Part shown: positions 51,181 to 63,500 of the stretch, one piece after another
How the letters are laid out: each line of letters opens with the position of its first letter
How positions within the stretch are numbered: position 1 is the first letter of the stretch
Assembly: GCF_900116115.1 (NCBI RefSeq)
Contig: NZ_FOZP01000006.1
Span: 62,001-126,000, forward strand
Direction: 5' to 3'
DNA: 64,000 bases
Source of the DNA: Lutibacter maritimus
GTDB lineage: Bacteria > Bacteroidota > Bacteroidia > Flavobacteriales > Flavobacteriaceae
The notes under the pieces: model-generated
Seen by the model: the letters and a program-made list of their open reading frames with translations, nothing else
What the model was told of the DNA's origin: nothing
Database searches by the model: none
Translations under genes and position numbers: made by a program

Positions 51181-53850
51181 CTAAGGTTTTTTAAAAACAA
51201 AATAAGCAACAATTAACATAAAACTCATCACTAACAACCACCAATATTTATAAAATAAATTCTCACTAACATTTACCTCTCCAATATAAATAAAACTCGC
51301 CCAATAATACGGTGATTTTTTGTTTGATGAAATAGAAAAATCATTTAAATAATTTAGTTTAGAAAGGTGTAATGCTTCATTTTTATTATTGTTGTTTTTA
51401 TAAAATTTATAAAAATTAGTCATTAATTTTTCAGTAGACTTATCATTTACTTTCCAAAGTGACACTATTAAATTTCTTACGCCTGCATATGAAAATCCAC
51501 GTGCTAAACTCATTGCTCCTTCACCTTTTCTTAAAGTCCCAATTCCAGTTTCACAGGCACTTAACACTAGTAAATCTGTATTTAAATTATAGCCGTAAAT
51601 TTCTGGCAAATACAAGGTTTCATCATAAAATTCAATAGCTGGTGGCTCAAAATAATCACCTGAAGTAGCGTGTGTAGATAGATGAATAATTGAATATTGG
51701 TTGGCCATTTTTTCAAATACACGTTTAGTTGCATTTGATTCTATTAAAAAATTTCCTTTAAACGTTTTTTTAATATTGGCAGATTCAATTAATGTATATG
51801 TTAATTGAGAAAGTCCTCTGTGATTATTTTCAAAAACAGGAAAAAATCCTAAGATCTTTTCATTTTCAGTTTTGTTATTTTTTTCTTGCAATAAAATTGT
51901 TGAAGAATATGCATAATTGATTGCACTCTGTTGTACCAAATAAGGCAAATTTTCAAAATTAGTACTAGTAGTTTTTTTAGTAATTAATGCGTCAAAAGGA
52001 ATAAAAGAAATAACACCATCAGGAATTAAAATGATATTTTTATTCGTTAAATTGTTGAATAATTTTTGATAAAGTTTATACCCAAGTGTTGTATATTCTT
52101 TCATATTATTTTGAAGCGTCACACCTCTTCCATCAGAAAAGAAATTTAAAAAAGCATTTATTTCCTGATTAAAACTAACATTTTTTTCAATTTTATGAAT
52201 TGCAATAGGTTTATCTTTTTCAATTGAAAAAATATACAAATTATAATTTCCATCAAAATATTCTAATAACAACTCATTATTTAAAAGGACGTTATTTTGG
52301 ATTATTTTTACTGAAATATCAGATGATTTAAAAGTTTTAAGTTGCGGATATTTTTTAAAAATTTGTTGATTTAATAATTGTAAATCCGTTGAAACCTGAT
52401 TTCGTTCATTTGTTAGTTTTGCTAACAAAGTAATATTGGCATTTGTATCTTTTAATTGCTCAATTGTAATTTTTTTATTTAGTTGTCCTTTTTTAAAAAG
52501 CAATGCATCATGTTTAATAAATAAGCTATCATTTCCAATTTTATTTCTTTTCGAAAGCAATTCTTTTGTCTCTAACAAAACAGCACTTTTCGTTTTTTCA
52601 GCATATAAAAAAGCCTGTTCAATCCATTCAACATCATTTGTGTTTTCAAATAAAAAATAACATAATTCAATACATTTTTCACTTCTATTTCTATTTTCTT
52701 GCTGTTGTAAAAGTTTAGCATTTTGATTTAAATAAACAGCTCTTAATTCATTTTCAACTAAAAAGGCCAAGTCGTAATTATTTAAAGCCTCCTTATAATT
52801 TCCAGTATCAATAAAAACTGCTGCTCTACCATCAAAACTATCTTTTAAAGTGTTTTCAGGATAAAAAAAGGCAGTTTTTGGGTTTTCCTCAATGGTATTT
52901 GGCTGAAAATTAGGCAATAAAACAGTTAGTGCTTTTTGATACATTTTCTGAGCTTCTACAACATCCTTTTTTAAATAAAAAACTTGCGCTAATTGATTGT
53001 ATATTTTTGCAACTTCTCTATCATGTTTTCCAAAAACAAGTTGAGCATTTTTTAAAGCTTTTTGGAATTGAAATAATGCATTTTCATATTCATTTTTATT
53101 AAGATATAAGCTTCCCAAATTAGTTGCATTTTTACATTGTATTGTTAAATCAGTTGGATTATTAAATTTGTCAGATAACCCAACATATTCTTCAACTTTA
53201 TTAAACTCATTTAGCATTAAATAATTGATTGCCAAATCTGAATACAAACGTGCTTTATCAACACTTTTGTTACTCAAATCTAACGCTAAATTTAAATAAT
53301 TTATGGCCGATGAATATGCACCTTTTGTCTTTAAAAGTGCTGCTAAATTTAAGTATGTGGCACTAATTTGGCTAGTTTTATTTTCGCTTATAGCTTTTTC
53401 AATAGTAACTTTTATAACATCTTCAGCACTGTCTACATCACCAATTCTAGTGTAATTATTTGCTAATGGTTTTAGGCAAAATTCAATAATATCGTAATTT
53501 TTAATGTGTTGTTTTTTATAAAAATTATAGGCTTTTTCATAATAAATAATAGACTGATTTATAAAACCAAATTCTTTTAAATAATAGGCATAATTAATAT
53601 AAAAATAGAGTTGAGAAGTTGCTTCTTTTTCATTGCTTGGCGCTCTCCAAAGTTTTGTAGAAAGCTGTTCAAAAATTGACAAATAATTACTTGTTGGATT
53701 TTTAGCAAACTCATCTATATGCACATAAATAAATTCCGATAAATTATCTTCATTTTTTAGTGAATCTATCACTTTTGAAAAACTTAAAGTTTGTGAAAAA
53801 AGTGATGTACAGCATAAAGTAGCTATAAAAAAAAGGCTTTTTTTAAACAT
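51181..53850 (-). CDS. Exported TPR-CHAT protease
   Basis: The protein has 889 residues from the ATG at 53850. The longer frame upstream overlaps the previous gene and hides the signal peptide. A signal peptide (1-19, 'FIATLCCTSLFSQ') precedes about 10 TPR-like repeats (about 40-380), a helical linker and a C-terminal CHAT domain (about 590-850). The caspase-like dyad is H727 ('STHAT') and C766 ('LSACETG'). A membrane segment ends the protein ('WWLLVMSFMLIVAYFVF'), so the protease should face the periplasm. It starts 7 bp after the PKD-barrel gene and is probably co-transcribed with it. Confidence 0.9.
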   Translation of the reverse strand: MFKKSLFFIATLCCTSLFSQTLSFSKVIDSLKNEDNLSEFIYVHIDEFAKNPTSNYLSIFEQLSTKLWRAPSNEKEATSQLYFYINYAYYLKEFGFINQSIIYYEKAYNFYKKQHIKNYDIIEFCLKPLANNYTRIGDVDSAEDVIKVTIEKAISENKTSQISATYLNLAALLKTKGAYSSAINYLNLALDLSNKSVDKARLYSDLAINYLMLNEFNKVEEYVGLSDKFNNPTDLTIQCKNATNLGSLYLNKNEYENALFQFQKALKNAQLVFGKHDREVAKIYNQLAQVFYLKKDVVEAQKMYQKALTVLLPNFQPNTIEENPKTAFFYPENTLKDSFDGRAAVFIDTGNYKEALNNYDLAFLVENELRAVYLNQNAKLLQQQENRNRSEKCIELCYFLFENTNDVEWIEQAFLYAEKTKSAVLLETKELLSKRNKIGNDSLFIKHDALLFKKGQLNKKITIEQLKDTNANITLLAKLTNERNQVSTDLQLLNQQIFKKYPQLKTFKSSDISVKIIQNNVLLNNELLLEYFDGNYNLYIFSIEKDKPIAIHKIEKNVSFNQEINAFLNFFSDGRGVTLQNNMKEYTTLGYKLYQKLFNNLTNKNIILIPDGVISFIPFDALITKKTTSTNFENLPYLVQQSAINYAYSSTILLQEKNNKTENEKILGFFPVFENNHRGLSQLTYTLIESANIKKTFKGNFLIESNATKRVFEKMANQYSIIHLSTHATSGDYFEPPAIEFYDETLYLPEIYGYNLNTDLLVLSACETGIGTLRKGEGAMSLARGFSYAGVRNLIVSLWKVNDKSTEKLMTNFYKFYKNNNNKNEALHLSKLNYLNDFSISSNKKSPYYWASFIYIGEVNVSENLFYKYWWLLVMSFMLIVAYFVFKKP

Positions 53851-53857
53851 TTTAAGC

Positions 53858-55852
53858 TTAAAATTTCCAGATTGCATACAAATGAATTTGCGAATGTGGT
53901 TCATTAAAATTGTAAATATAGCGTGCACCAACGCTTGGGCCAATTCTGGAAGCGCCAATGGTTATATCACTAAAAACACCATATTTAATATCTGAAAATG
54001 CGCCTGAAGTATCTACTTTTTCAACAGAATTTAGCTCTTCAATAGGGTCGCCTTTTCTACCGTTTACAAAAGAAAAATAGTTTGAAGAAATTGTACCAGT
54101 TTGTTTGTTTGAAATATCAAACGAAATTTGTGTCCCAACACCAGCAGCTATTACACCGTTAAAATTGTATCGGAATGAAATTGGAACCACATCAATATTT
54201 AATTTTTGATACGCTAAATCTATTTCACTTTCTAACAATGTGTTATCATATTTAACTCCATTTGCCGAATCAATAGGACCCGTTTCAGAAATTGTACTTT
54301 TAAATTTATCAAAATCGTGACTGGCTATCATAATTTCAGCCTGTAAATATTTTTTATAAGATTTATAAGGTGAAATTGTTGCACCAACAAAGTATGATTT
54401 AGAATTTTTTAAATCTGGAAAACTATTATATCCGGTTTTTGCTCCTATTGATATTCCTGGAGAGAAACGTGAAGTTGACGTATTTGTTATTATTGGATCG
54501 TTTTTATCGAAAATAATTGCGGTTTTACTTTTAGATTTTTGCTTGTGGAAATCTTTCCCAAACTTCAACGAGTACTTTACAAATCCTTTTGTAGAATCTT
54601 TATCATAAACTCCTTTTTGAGCAGTTCCTGGCAAATAAATATTTTTAAACTGAAAAGAAATTTGATCTTTATTAATTATAGTATCTAAACAACTGTAATT
54701 TACTTCTTCTTCAGGGCAAATTGGACATTTTGGATACATATCCAAAACTTCCAACGTTGATTTATCTAACATTTCTGGAATGTCAACATTAAGTTTTATT
54801 AAACGAGCAGGTCCTTCTCCATCATTTTGAAATTGCACTTTATATTTCAATCTTTTAAAACGCACCAATCTATAATTCAATCGAGTATCATAGACTGCCA
54901 TTTTGTTTGGATCGTGTGAAGTTACAATTTCCATTTCCTTTGTTCTTATTTTATGAGAATCGTTACCTCTTTCTGGCACATATATACTTCTTATGGTAAT
55001 TACAGCACTGGTATCTTTCAACATTTCAGGTGTAGTTTTAAATGTAAAAAACATATTTCGCTCCTCTTTAGATTGTAAATTATCAAAATCAAATAACTTA
55101 AAATCATGGTAATAATCTTTTGCTTTTTTTACTGATTCAGGTAAATTTTGATGTAAAGTATCAATTGCTGTTACATTTTCTTCTAAAAAAGTGGAAACTC
55201 CTGTAGTTTGAATTAATTCATTTTTAGATATATAACGTGTGCTTTCTGCAATAATTTCATCAGATATCTCTCGCTCATTATGATACAATCTGACATCTAG
55301 CAATTCAAAATTTTTAGATTTGTATTTTTTTTCATTAAAAAAAACATAGATTTTTCCACCGGTTGGATATTCTTTTTCGTTACCATAACTTAATACAAAT
55401 TGCATTTCTTCTTCAGGCACCGGATCTCTATTTGTTTGAATTCTAAAACCATCAAACGAAGCTAACAACTGGTGGTTTTCATTTTGGGTAGTATTAAAAT
55501 TATCATCTATAATTGAAACTTCAATAGGTCGTGTTGTTGGCGGTTTTCCATCATCATAATTATTGGTAACTGATAATCTTGTTTTATAGTTTCCTTTATT
55601 TTTATAGGTATGTGTTGGCTTTTCTTGCTTACTATAATTTCCATCACCAAACTCCCAGAAATAAGTGTAAAATGCTTTTGGAGCTCCAGCTACTTGATTA
55701 AGTTTAGGCACTTCTGGAGTGAATGAAACACTGTTTTTAGTGGCATTAAATTTAATTAAAGCCGTTCTAGTAACTGTGTCTTTCAATATGCTTTGCCCAA
55801 TAGAAAATTGAATGAAGAATAAAGTACAAAATAATGCAAAAACTTGTTTCAT
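53858..55852 (-). CDS. PKD-domain protein with C-terminal outer-membrane barrel
   Basis: The protein has 664 residues with a signal peptide (1-19). A PKD domain lies at about 65-115 ('YFWEFGDGNYSKQEKPTHTY'). A conserved Ig-like domain at about 310-460 ('HDPNKMAVYD', 'YKVQFQNDGEGPARLIKLNVDIP', 'KGFVKYSLKF') resembles the DUF7619 type. About 180 residues of barrel strands follow, ending 'IHLYAIWKF'. It is probably an outer-membrane protein with a periplasmic or surface Ig part. It is the upstream partner of the TPR-CHAT protease and may present its substrate or signal. Confidence 0.75.
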   Translation of the reverse strand: MKQVFALFCTLFFIQFSIGQSILKDTVTRTALIKFNATKNSVSFTPEVPKLNQVAGAPKAFYTYFWEFGDGNYSKQEKPTHTYKNKGNYKTRLSVTNNYDDGKPPTTRPIEVSIIDDNFNTTQNENHQLLASFDGFRIQTNRDPVPEEEMQFVLSYGNEKEYPTGGKIYVFFNEKKYKSKNFELLDVRLYHNEREISDEIIAESTRYISKNELIQTTGVSTFLEENVTAIDTLHQNLPESVKKAKDYYHDFKLFDFDNLQSKEERNMFFTFKTTPEMLKDTSAVITIRSIYVPERGNDSHKIRTKEMEIVTSHDPNKMAVYDTRLNYRLVRFKRLKYKVQFQNDGEGPARLIKLNVDIPEMLDKSTLEVLDMYPKCPICPEEEVNYSCLDTIINKDQISFQFKNIYLPGTAQKGVYDKDSTKGFVKYSLKFGKDFHKQKSKSKTAIIFDKNDPIITNTSTSRFSPGISIGAKTGYNSFPDLKNSKSYFVGATISPYKSYKKYLQAEIMIASHDFDKFKSTISETGPIDSANGVKYDNTLLESEIDLAYQKLNIDVVPISFRYNFNGVIAAGVGTQISFDISNKQTGTISSNYFSFVNGRKGDPIEELNSVEKVDTSGAFSDIKYGVFSDITIGASRIGPSVGARYIYNFNEPHSQIHLYAIWKF

Positions 55853-55927
55853 AGTAGTAGTGATTTAAACAAATATAAAAAAAGGAATCTAAATTTACTT
55901 TTTTGGTATAAATTTTTATATGAAACA

Positions 55928-55965
55928 AAAAAAAAGCCGTTTAAATATTTAAACGGCTCTTTTTA
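55928..55965 (-). terminator. Terminator of tonB
   Basis: The perfect palindrome AGCCGTTTAAAT/ATTTAAACGGCT (55935-55958) is followed by a T-run on the minus strand, 20 bp after the tonB stop. Confidence 0.85.
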
Positions 55966-55984
55966 AAAATATATAATTAAATTT

Positions 55985-56704
55985 TTATTCAACTTTAAAT
56001 GCAATTGGCAAACTATATTTTACACCAACTGGTCTTCCTCTTTGTTTTCCAGGAATCATTTTAGGTAAAGATTCTACAACTCTAATTGCTTCATCTTGTA
56101 ATCTTTTATGAGGTGCACGAGCTTGTACGTCAGTAATATTTCCTGTTTTATCAATTTTAAACATTACAAATATTCTTTTAATACCTGGTGTTAAACCTAA
56201 ATCAGATGCTAACTCAGAATTAAATTTTCTATTTACATGTTGAGTTATTTTATCTTGTAAACATTCTTTTAACTGTGCTTTAGTTCCTTTACAACCAGGA
56301 AAAACTGGTACATCTTCAATAATTGCGAAAGGAACATCTTCCATAATTTCCTCTTCTTCTTCAACCTCAACAATTCTTTCTACTTTTACAGCTTCTTTTT
56401 CATCTGTTTCTGTAGATTCTATAATTGTTTCTTCAACTTCTTTTTCATCTTCCACAACCTCAATTTTATCAGGTGTTGGTGGAGGTGGTGCTTGTTGCTC
56501 TGGTGGTTTTACTTGTTCAATTTCAACAATTTGCTCGTCATCTTCAATATTGTATGTTGCTATACCTAAATCGTTAATAACTCTATCATATGTTTTTTTC
56601 TCTATCGCTAAATAAACTACAAGTAGTGCTAAAACTAAGCCTAACTGCATAAATAACTTACTGTAGTTTTCTAGATTTGCTTTTGGGTTCTTTTTAATCT
56701 GCAT
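55985..56704 (-). CDS. tonB: Energy transducer TonB
   Basis: The protein has 239 residues. An N-terminal membrane anchor (about 17-37) is followed by a Pro/Glu-rich periplasm-spanning region ('KPPEQQAPPPPTPDK'). The C-terminal TonB domain (about 150-238) has 'GNITDVQARAPHKRLQDEAIR' and 'VGVKYSLPIAFKVE'. It passes proton-motive energy to outer-membrane receptors such as the thiamine-regulated one at 28045. ExbB/ExbD are not in the window. It is a single gene with its own terminator. Confidence 0.9.
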   Translation of the reverse strand: MQIKKNPKANLENYSKLFMQLGLVLALLVVYLAIEKKTYDRVINDLGIATYNIEDDEQIVEIEQVKPPEQQAPPPPTPDKIEVVEDEKEVEETIIESTETDEKEAVKVERIVEVEEEEEIMEDVPFAIIEDVPVFPGCKGTKAQLKECLQDKITQHVNRKFNSELASDLGLTPGIKRIFVMFKIDKTGNITDVQARAPHKRLQDEAIRVVESLPKMIPGKQRGRPVGVKYSLPIAFKVE

Positions 56705-56766
56705 TTGTGAAAAATTTTATAGTGTGCTAATTTAATAATTTTCATGTAACTTTTACAAGTATATTT

Positions 56767-57132
56767 TTATTTAATACATTTTTTTTTTGAAACGATAAAA
56801 AAAAGTATAAATGCTATGATTATTCCTACTAAATTGGCTAAAATATCAAAAAAATCAAATTGCCGATAGTTGGTGATAACTTTTTGTAATACTTCAATAA
56901 TTATGCCATAAAGCAATATTGAAAAAAATATTAAACTGCTTGTTTTAAGAACCTTATATTTTTGTTTAAAAGTTAACAACCAACTTAAACTTATTAAAAA
57001 ATATGCAGTTGTATGGATAAATTTATCGGAATTTTGAACTGTTGGAACTACTAGATTGTTTAATGAAATTAAACTACCAATAGCAACTCCAACAGTTAAA
57101 ATAATAGCAATGTATAAATATTTACTATCCAA
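56767..57132 (-). CDS. VanZ-like membrane protein
   Basis: The protein has 121 residues with four hydrophobic segments. The VanZ-family signature '[17 protein letters not shown]' (about 36-52) and '[26 protein letters not shown]' (about 75-106) are visible. The function of small VanZ-like proteins is not known. It overlaps gcvH by 8 bp and is probably translated with it, an arrangement common in Flavobacteriia. Confidence 0.88.
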   Translation of the reverse strand: MDSKYLYIAIILTVGVAIGSLISLNNLVVPTVQNSDKFIHTTAYFLISLSWLLTFKQKYKVLKTSSLIFFSILLYGIIIEVLQKVITNYRQFDFFDILANLVGIIIAFILFFIVSKKKCIK

Positions 57133-57502
57133 TTAGTTCTTTGTATGCTTCTGGACTTAATAAATTATCTATTTGAGATGCATCAGCTATAGAAATTTTA
57201 ATCATCCATCCATCACCATACGGATCAGAATTTACTTTTTCTGGCTCATCTTCTAATAATTCATTAAATTCAATAACTTCACCTGTTAAAGGCATAAATA
57301 AATCTGAAACAGTTTTTACAGCTTCAACAGAGCCAAAAACTTCATCTTTTTCAACAGTTTCGTCTAAAGTATCAACATCTACATATACGATATCTCCTAA
57401 TTCACTTTGTGCAAAATGTGTAATTCCGATGGTAGCAGTTTCTCCTTCAACTTTTACCCATTCGTGATCTTTTGTGTATTTTAAATTTGATGGAACGTTC
57501 AT
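57125..57502 (-). CDS. gcvH: Glycine cleavage system H protein
   Basis: The protein has 125 residues, normal for the family. It carries the aminomethyl group on a lipoyl arm between the P, T and L proteins. The lipoylation site is the Lys in '[12 protein letters not shown]' (about residue 63). The ends '[12 protein letters not shown]' and '[11 protein letters not shown]' are typical. It lies 28 bp after sprA and overlaps the VanZ-like gene. Confidence 0.97.
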   Translation of the reverse strand: MNVPSNLKYTKDHEWVKVEGETATIGITHFAQSELGDIVYVDVDTLDETVEKDEVFGSVEAVKTVSDLFMPLTGEVIEFNELLEDEPEKVNSDPYGDGWMIKISIADASQIDNLLSPEAYKELIG

Positions 57503-57529
57503 TATAATTTTTTATTAAATATTGGTTAA

Positions 57530-60500
57530 TTAATTTCCTAAAATATATCTTATACTAATTCCTGAGCTTACTGATTGCCTAGGAAAAGTAGTTGATATGG
57601 CGTATCTCGATGAACTTTGATCGAAGTAGAACGAGGCTGTTAAATTATTACTTATTGCGTAATCTGCAAAGAATTTTAACGATAATAATTTTTGTCCTCC
57701 TGTTACTTGATTATTATCTTCATCAATAGCTCTAATTATGGTTTCATTGTCTCTTAATGAAATATCAGCTCTTAAATCTAAATCTCCTTTTAATTTTGTT
57801 AATTCGCCACCAAATCTAAATTTCATGGCTAAGTCTTTAATTCTATAACCTAATCCTATAATATATTCTTTACCCTTTACTTGGGTTATTGTATTATTAT
57901 TAAAGTTTAATGTTAATCCTCTATCTTTATTTATTCTTCCTGAAAATGAAAAGGAGTTTTTCATTTTCACATCAACTTTTATAAGTGGTGAAAATTCTTC
58001 TAATAAATTAACATTAGTAAATAACGTTTTATTGAAATAATTTCCTGCAATATCTTTATTTTCATAAGGGCTATTCACATTATATTCTAAATTATTACTG
58101 AAACTTGTTATTGAATATAATGAGTTGTAGCTATGTGATAATGAGAAACTTCTAAATTGTTTTTTAAACCATTTATTTTTCATTAATCCTTTATAATTAA
58201 GTTGCCAACCAGGTATTGGAACTTCTCTAAAAGCATTTAAACTAATTTTTGAAGCATCTGTACCTGAATAAGCCGCCACAAATGCTGGTAAAGAAACTTG
58301 CTGACTTGTATTGCCAAATCCATCTATTGGTTGACCTGTACTTAAAGCTAATCTTTGTGCTATAATTGCTCTATTTGCTTTAAATTCTTCAAAATTTGCA
58401 TCGCTGTTGTTAAATGCAGTTTTTAACATGTTATGACTAATACTAAAATTACCAAACTCAGTTATTGGAGAATCGGTATTAAGTACATTATTTACTACAT
58501 CTAATTGTTGAGATGAATTTTTAGTGTAAGTTTTGCTACCTCTAAAATCTATATCTAAATCATTAAATGGTTCTACAGTTATATTTAAATCTAATTTATT
58601 AAAATGTGTATAACTGTATGTTTTGTTATAATATGGGTCATCAGCATTTCTAGATAAAAGCCAACCATTTTCAATTGCTTTTTGTCTGATATCAATTTGA
58701 CTACCAAAAACAAAACCTAGTGTTGGCGATAAACTACCGTTAAAATTATCTCTTCCTAAAAACCCAATTTCAGGAACATAACCAGGTAAGTATGTACCAT
58801 TATTTTCCGTATAATTAACTCTGGCTTTTTTTACTGAAGTTAAAATACCATAAAAGCTTTGGCCAATTTTTCCTCCTAAAGTTTTACTTTTTTTAGCATT
58901 TAAATTTGGTCGTGGAGTTGTTGGTGTGTTTAAATTTTCAGAATTTAAAGTCGCACTTTTTTTACTGAATAATCTTTCAATTCCTACTGTTTTATAAAAC
59001 AAATTAAAATCTATATCAACACCCAAAGTTTGTGTATTAGCATTTTGAATTACATTTCCAACCTTATCAATATACGATTGTGAAGATGCTTGCCAATCAA
59101 AATCTGCTGCATAGGTAAAATCTGCTTTCATAAAATCCATAAATGGAAATTTATTTAATGGTAATTTATAGGTTCCATTTAATGATTGATGGTAATGATC
59201 TGGTCTTCCTATTGAAAAGAAATTATCAAATAATTGAATATCATCAGCTCTGTCAAAATCATCATAAATATAATTATTGGCTGCTCTAAAATTAAGTTGC
59301 AAAGATTTTGTAAGGTTGTAACCAATATTATAATCCCAGTCAAATAAAAAATTACGTTGTGTTAGGGTTGGTAGTTGTGGTAAACCTTCTATTAAACTTC
59401 TTGATAGTTGCTCGTTGTAACTTCTAAAAATATTAGAACTTATAGAAATTGTTGACGGCAATAAGTTTACATTAAAATCTTTAATAAAATTCAAATATTT
59501 TCCGTTAACCGACTCCCAATTTTTAAAAGGCTCTAACGTAAATTCGTTAAAATTATAATTATAATTAGCTGAAGTTCTAACATTTTGATCTAAATATTTT
59601 TGAACATTATAATCTCTATGGTATGTTTCATTATACGCGTAAGAAACCGATAAATTTTCAACATTATAAAACTTCTTGTTTTTTTCTGAATTTGGATTAA
59701 ATTCTTTTCTAACATTTATTAAACTAATACTTCTTCGTTTTGTTAAATCTCTTGCTTTATCGCTATTTGGATTAATATTTTTTGCTTCTTCAAATAATAC
59801 ATCTTGATATTGAGGATCGTATTTTGGATCTTTAATTTCTTCAGAAATACTGTAACTTAATGGTAATTTAATTCCCCAATCCTTAGGTAACATTTGTCCT
59901 AAATTTACATTGGTTACTACATCATAAGTTTTAGTATCTTCTTGGCTACGTTCATTTACACGTTGTTCTATTCCTCCAAAACCTTTGGTTTCCATTCTTC
60001 CAGTAACCGAAACATTTGCAAAATCAGCAATATTTGCATCGGCACTAACAACTGCAGCCCAACCACCTTCATTATCAAATTCAGATACGCGCATTTCATT
60101 AAACCAAACTTCAGCACTTTGATTGGTGTTTGAAACGTTTTTAACACCTAGCATAATGGTTTTAATATTGGCTAAATTTGGATTTCCTTTCACTCGGATT
60201 TCGTAACCTTCTAGCCCTTCAATTGGTGATGGAGTATCTATTGCTGGATACAATTGATTTGGAGCAACACCTTCATCAAATCGCATTAATTTTAATTTTC
60301 CTAAATACTCTAAAAATACATCTAAATTATTTTCTTCTGGCCAAACTTCAAGCGCTGTAGAAACTCCATAATTTGAAATGGTTATCAGTTTTTCTAATTG
60401 ATAATAATTATCATTTAAATCGCTTCCAATTCTAACAATTGCTTTTATTTCATCATTTTGAACTTGAGGTTTTGTTTGAACACCTTCGGCATGAATAAAC

Positions 60501-63500
60501 AATTTTAAATGTTTATACATTCTTAAATCTACTTTAACATTTTTAAAAATTGCTCTAGTTTCTTCAGGTTCTAAATCTGTAACTTTTAAAGATAAAGATT
60601 GTTCATTTTGTTTTTGAAGTGTAGCACTACCTCTTAAAATTTCTCTTTCAATTCCTGGAGGCAATACGTAAGAAATTGGAGTTTTATCTTCATTTTCTTG
60701 AATATTTACAACACCTACTTCAAAATTTTGTAATTGCGTATTTGTTAAATCTTGTGGTGGAGTTATAGTTTCATCTAATGTTTTAGTGTAACGTCTCCAA
60801 TCCCCTCTAACTAACTGTAATTCTCCAAAACGCAAAACTACTGGCATTTTAAATTTTGTTAGAAAAATTCGCATAAAACGAATGGAATTAAAACCCGTTA
60901 TGTCATTAACAATCTCATCAGGAGTGCTTACTTGAATTCTAAATTGTAACCATCTAAATTCCTTTTCACTACCATCTTCTAACTTAACTTTAACACGTTT
61001 TTCATCAACAATGTTATTTTGTCCAACAACTAAATCATTTTTATTTAAAGATACTTTGTATTGATAATAGCTTTCAACAGAATTCATTGTTTGATCTTTA
61101 TCTATATCTTCAACATCTGGAAAAGTGGTTGCTGATGTTGGATAACTTTCTGTAGATAAATTATTTGTTGGTGAGTTTCCCTGTGTATTATTGAACTTTT
61201 TATATCTGGTTAAAATTGAGGCATCTGAATTATCATACTCGGTACTTCTAAAATAGGAATAGTTATCATTTGCAGGATCTGGTCCAAATGAATTTCCAAA
61301 TTGCGCAATTTCTTCTTCATCATTTAAACCATCAAAACCAACGTCTTGGCTTAATCTTTCGCTATCTTTATCGCTAAAAGCGTATAATAATGATTGATTT
61401 GTAGGAATTTTACCCCAAATAGTAGTGTCGGTATTATTGGTATTTAATGGATCTACAGGTAAACCATTTTCATACATTTTTCTACCATCTTTTAAAATAT
61501 CTTCAGAAATGTTTCCTAAGTTAAAATATACTTCTCCAACTTGATTGGTAGGATCATTTGGATTAACACCAACAGGTAAACCTTCTTCATTGGTTATTGA
61601 ATAATGATCATATGGATCCATTAACCAAAACTGTATGTATTCAACATTTGACTGCTCAAAATTTGTGGTTGTTAATGCTCTTGTAATACCTGCCCATCTG
61701 TCTTGAGGATCTGTAAATTTCCCATCAGGACCAACATTATTTGTATCAAAATTATAACTACCTCTTTCATTTGGGTAATATGCTAAATCCAACGTTCTTA
61801 CTACAGTAGATTGTGTTAAATCTAAATCTTGTTCAGGAAATAATTCTTCATATCTAATTCTTCTCACTTCAGCTCTTGAAAGATCAGTATTATTTATATT
61901 GCTAGGTTTTAGTGAAGAACCACCATAAAATAAAGGATCAATAATATACCAAGCTAATCGGGCTCTTTTATAACCATATGATAAATCTGAAGCACTTCCA
62001 CCAAAATTAAATTTGGTTTGATATTGAGGTGTGCTTGCCATATGCCATTGCTGAATTGATTTTATTTCTAAAGGAATTTGCGATCCTTCAAAATCATCAA
62101 CATATGATGTGGCTTCACCATTTTGCTCAATTCGTTTTGGCGAACCTGGTTTTAAATACGCAAAATCACCTCTAACCGAAATGTTTGACATTACATCAGT
62201 ATCAATATTAGGCAACTTGTTTACTAGTTTTGTTAAAAAAGGAACCTCAGTACCGTAACTAGCATTTAAACCAAAAATTGTATTATTTATAGGTTCTTGA
62301 TTAAATAAGGCTTTTTGAGTAATAGGCTTTTCATTTAAATTTAAAAAAGTAGCACCTGCAATAAATTTATCTGAAAATTTATGCTCTATATCTATTCCAA
62401 AAAAACGTTTAGTTTGTAAATTAAAAGCTGCATTATTTTCTACAGAAACTTGTATTGGTGCATTGGAAGCTTCTAAACTTGGATTTACAATTTGAACTCT
62501 ACCCATTTGATAATCTACTACATAATCTACACCTTCAACCAATTCTCTACCTCCGCTGGTAACTTTAACCGATCCTTGAGGCACATTAAATGCTCCTAAT
62601 GGTATTCCGTTAGCGCTTTCTGATTTATGATAACCTTTTAATAGATATTTATCTTTTTGCTGAAAATTATTTTTTGCTTCAGATTGCGTTATTTCATAAA
62701 GTTCTTTAAAAATATAATTAGCATCAGCAGCATTTGTTAGTTTTGATGCTAAATCATCTCCAAATGGTTGAACTGATGGAAAAATGATATATCCTTTTTC
62801 TGAATTTACTGTAGCTCCTTCAACATAATCAAAATAACCATCTCCTTCTGGGGTTAAAAATTGACTTTGGTCGAGTCTATCAATATCAAATAAGTTTAAA
62901 AGTGTTTTATCCGCCACTCCTGGTGTTTCTGCATTTTGCAAAATATTGATTGGAACTCCAGTAGCATCATCAGCATATAATAACTCTAATCTAAAACCTT
63001 CTTGTTGCATTCTAAAAGTTTGTAAAGAGTAGATGTTTTTCATCATTAAATCCCACATTGGAATTTTTGTGCTTATAATTTCACTGCGTAACAATTTTAC
63101 AACAATGTTATCTGGGGCAATAATTCCATCACTTGTAAACTCTCCAACTTTATACACTTTTGAATCTCCACTAATTGTATATTCAAATGCAACTGCTAAT
63201 ACATCAGAATCAGCTAATCTTCTATTTAATGAAATAAATCCTAATTGTGGATGTAATGTAAATTCATCAGGTCTTAATTTAATGGCATTTTCTAGAACCG
63301 AATAATCTCTACCTTGTTGCATTGAATATGGTGAAAGTCCGTTTCCTACTGTCGAAATTTTTCTAACAACATTATCTAATGTTAAAATATCTACAATATT
63401 ATTAGCACTATTTGACGGATAACTTGCTCCTGGATTTGGAACTACATTTGCTGGTCCAATATTTGTTGGGTCTGCTTCTCCAATATCAGCTAAGGCAACT

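Noticed and set aside
53851-53958. Longer N-terminus for the TPR-CHAT protein
   Set aside because: It would overlap the PKD-barrel gene by 101 bp and bury a normal signal peptide. The start at 53850 fits better.
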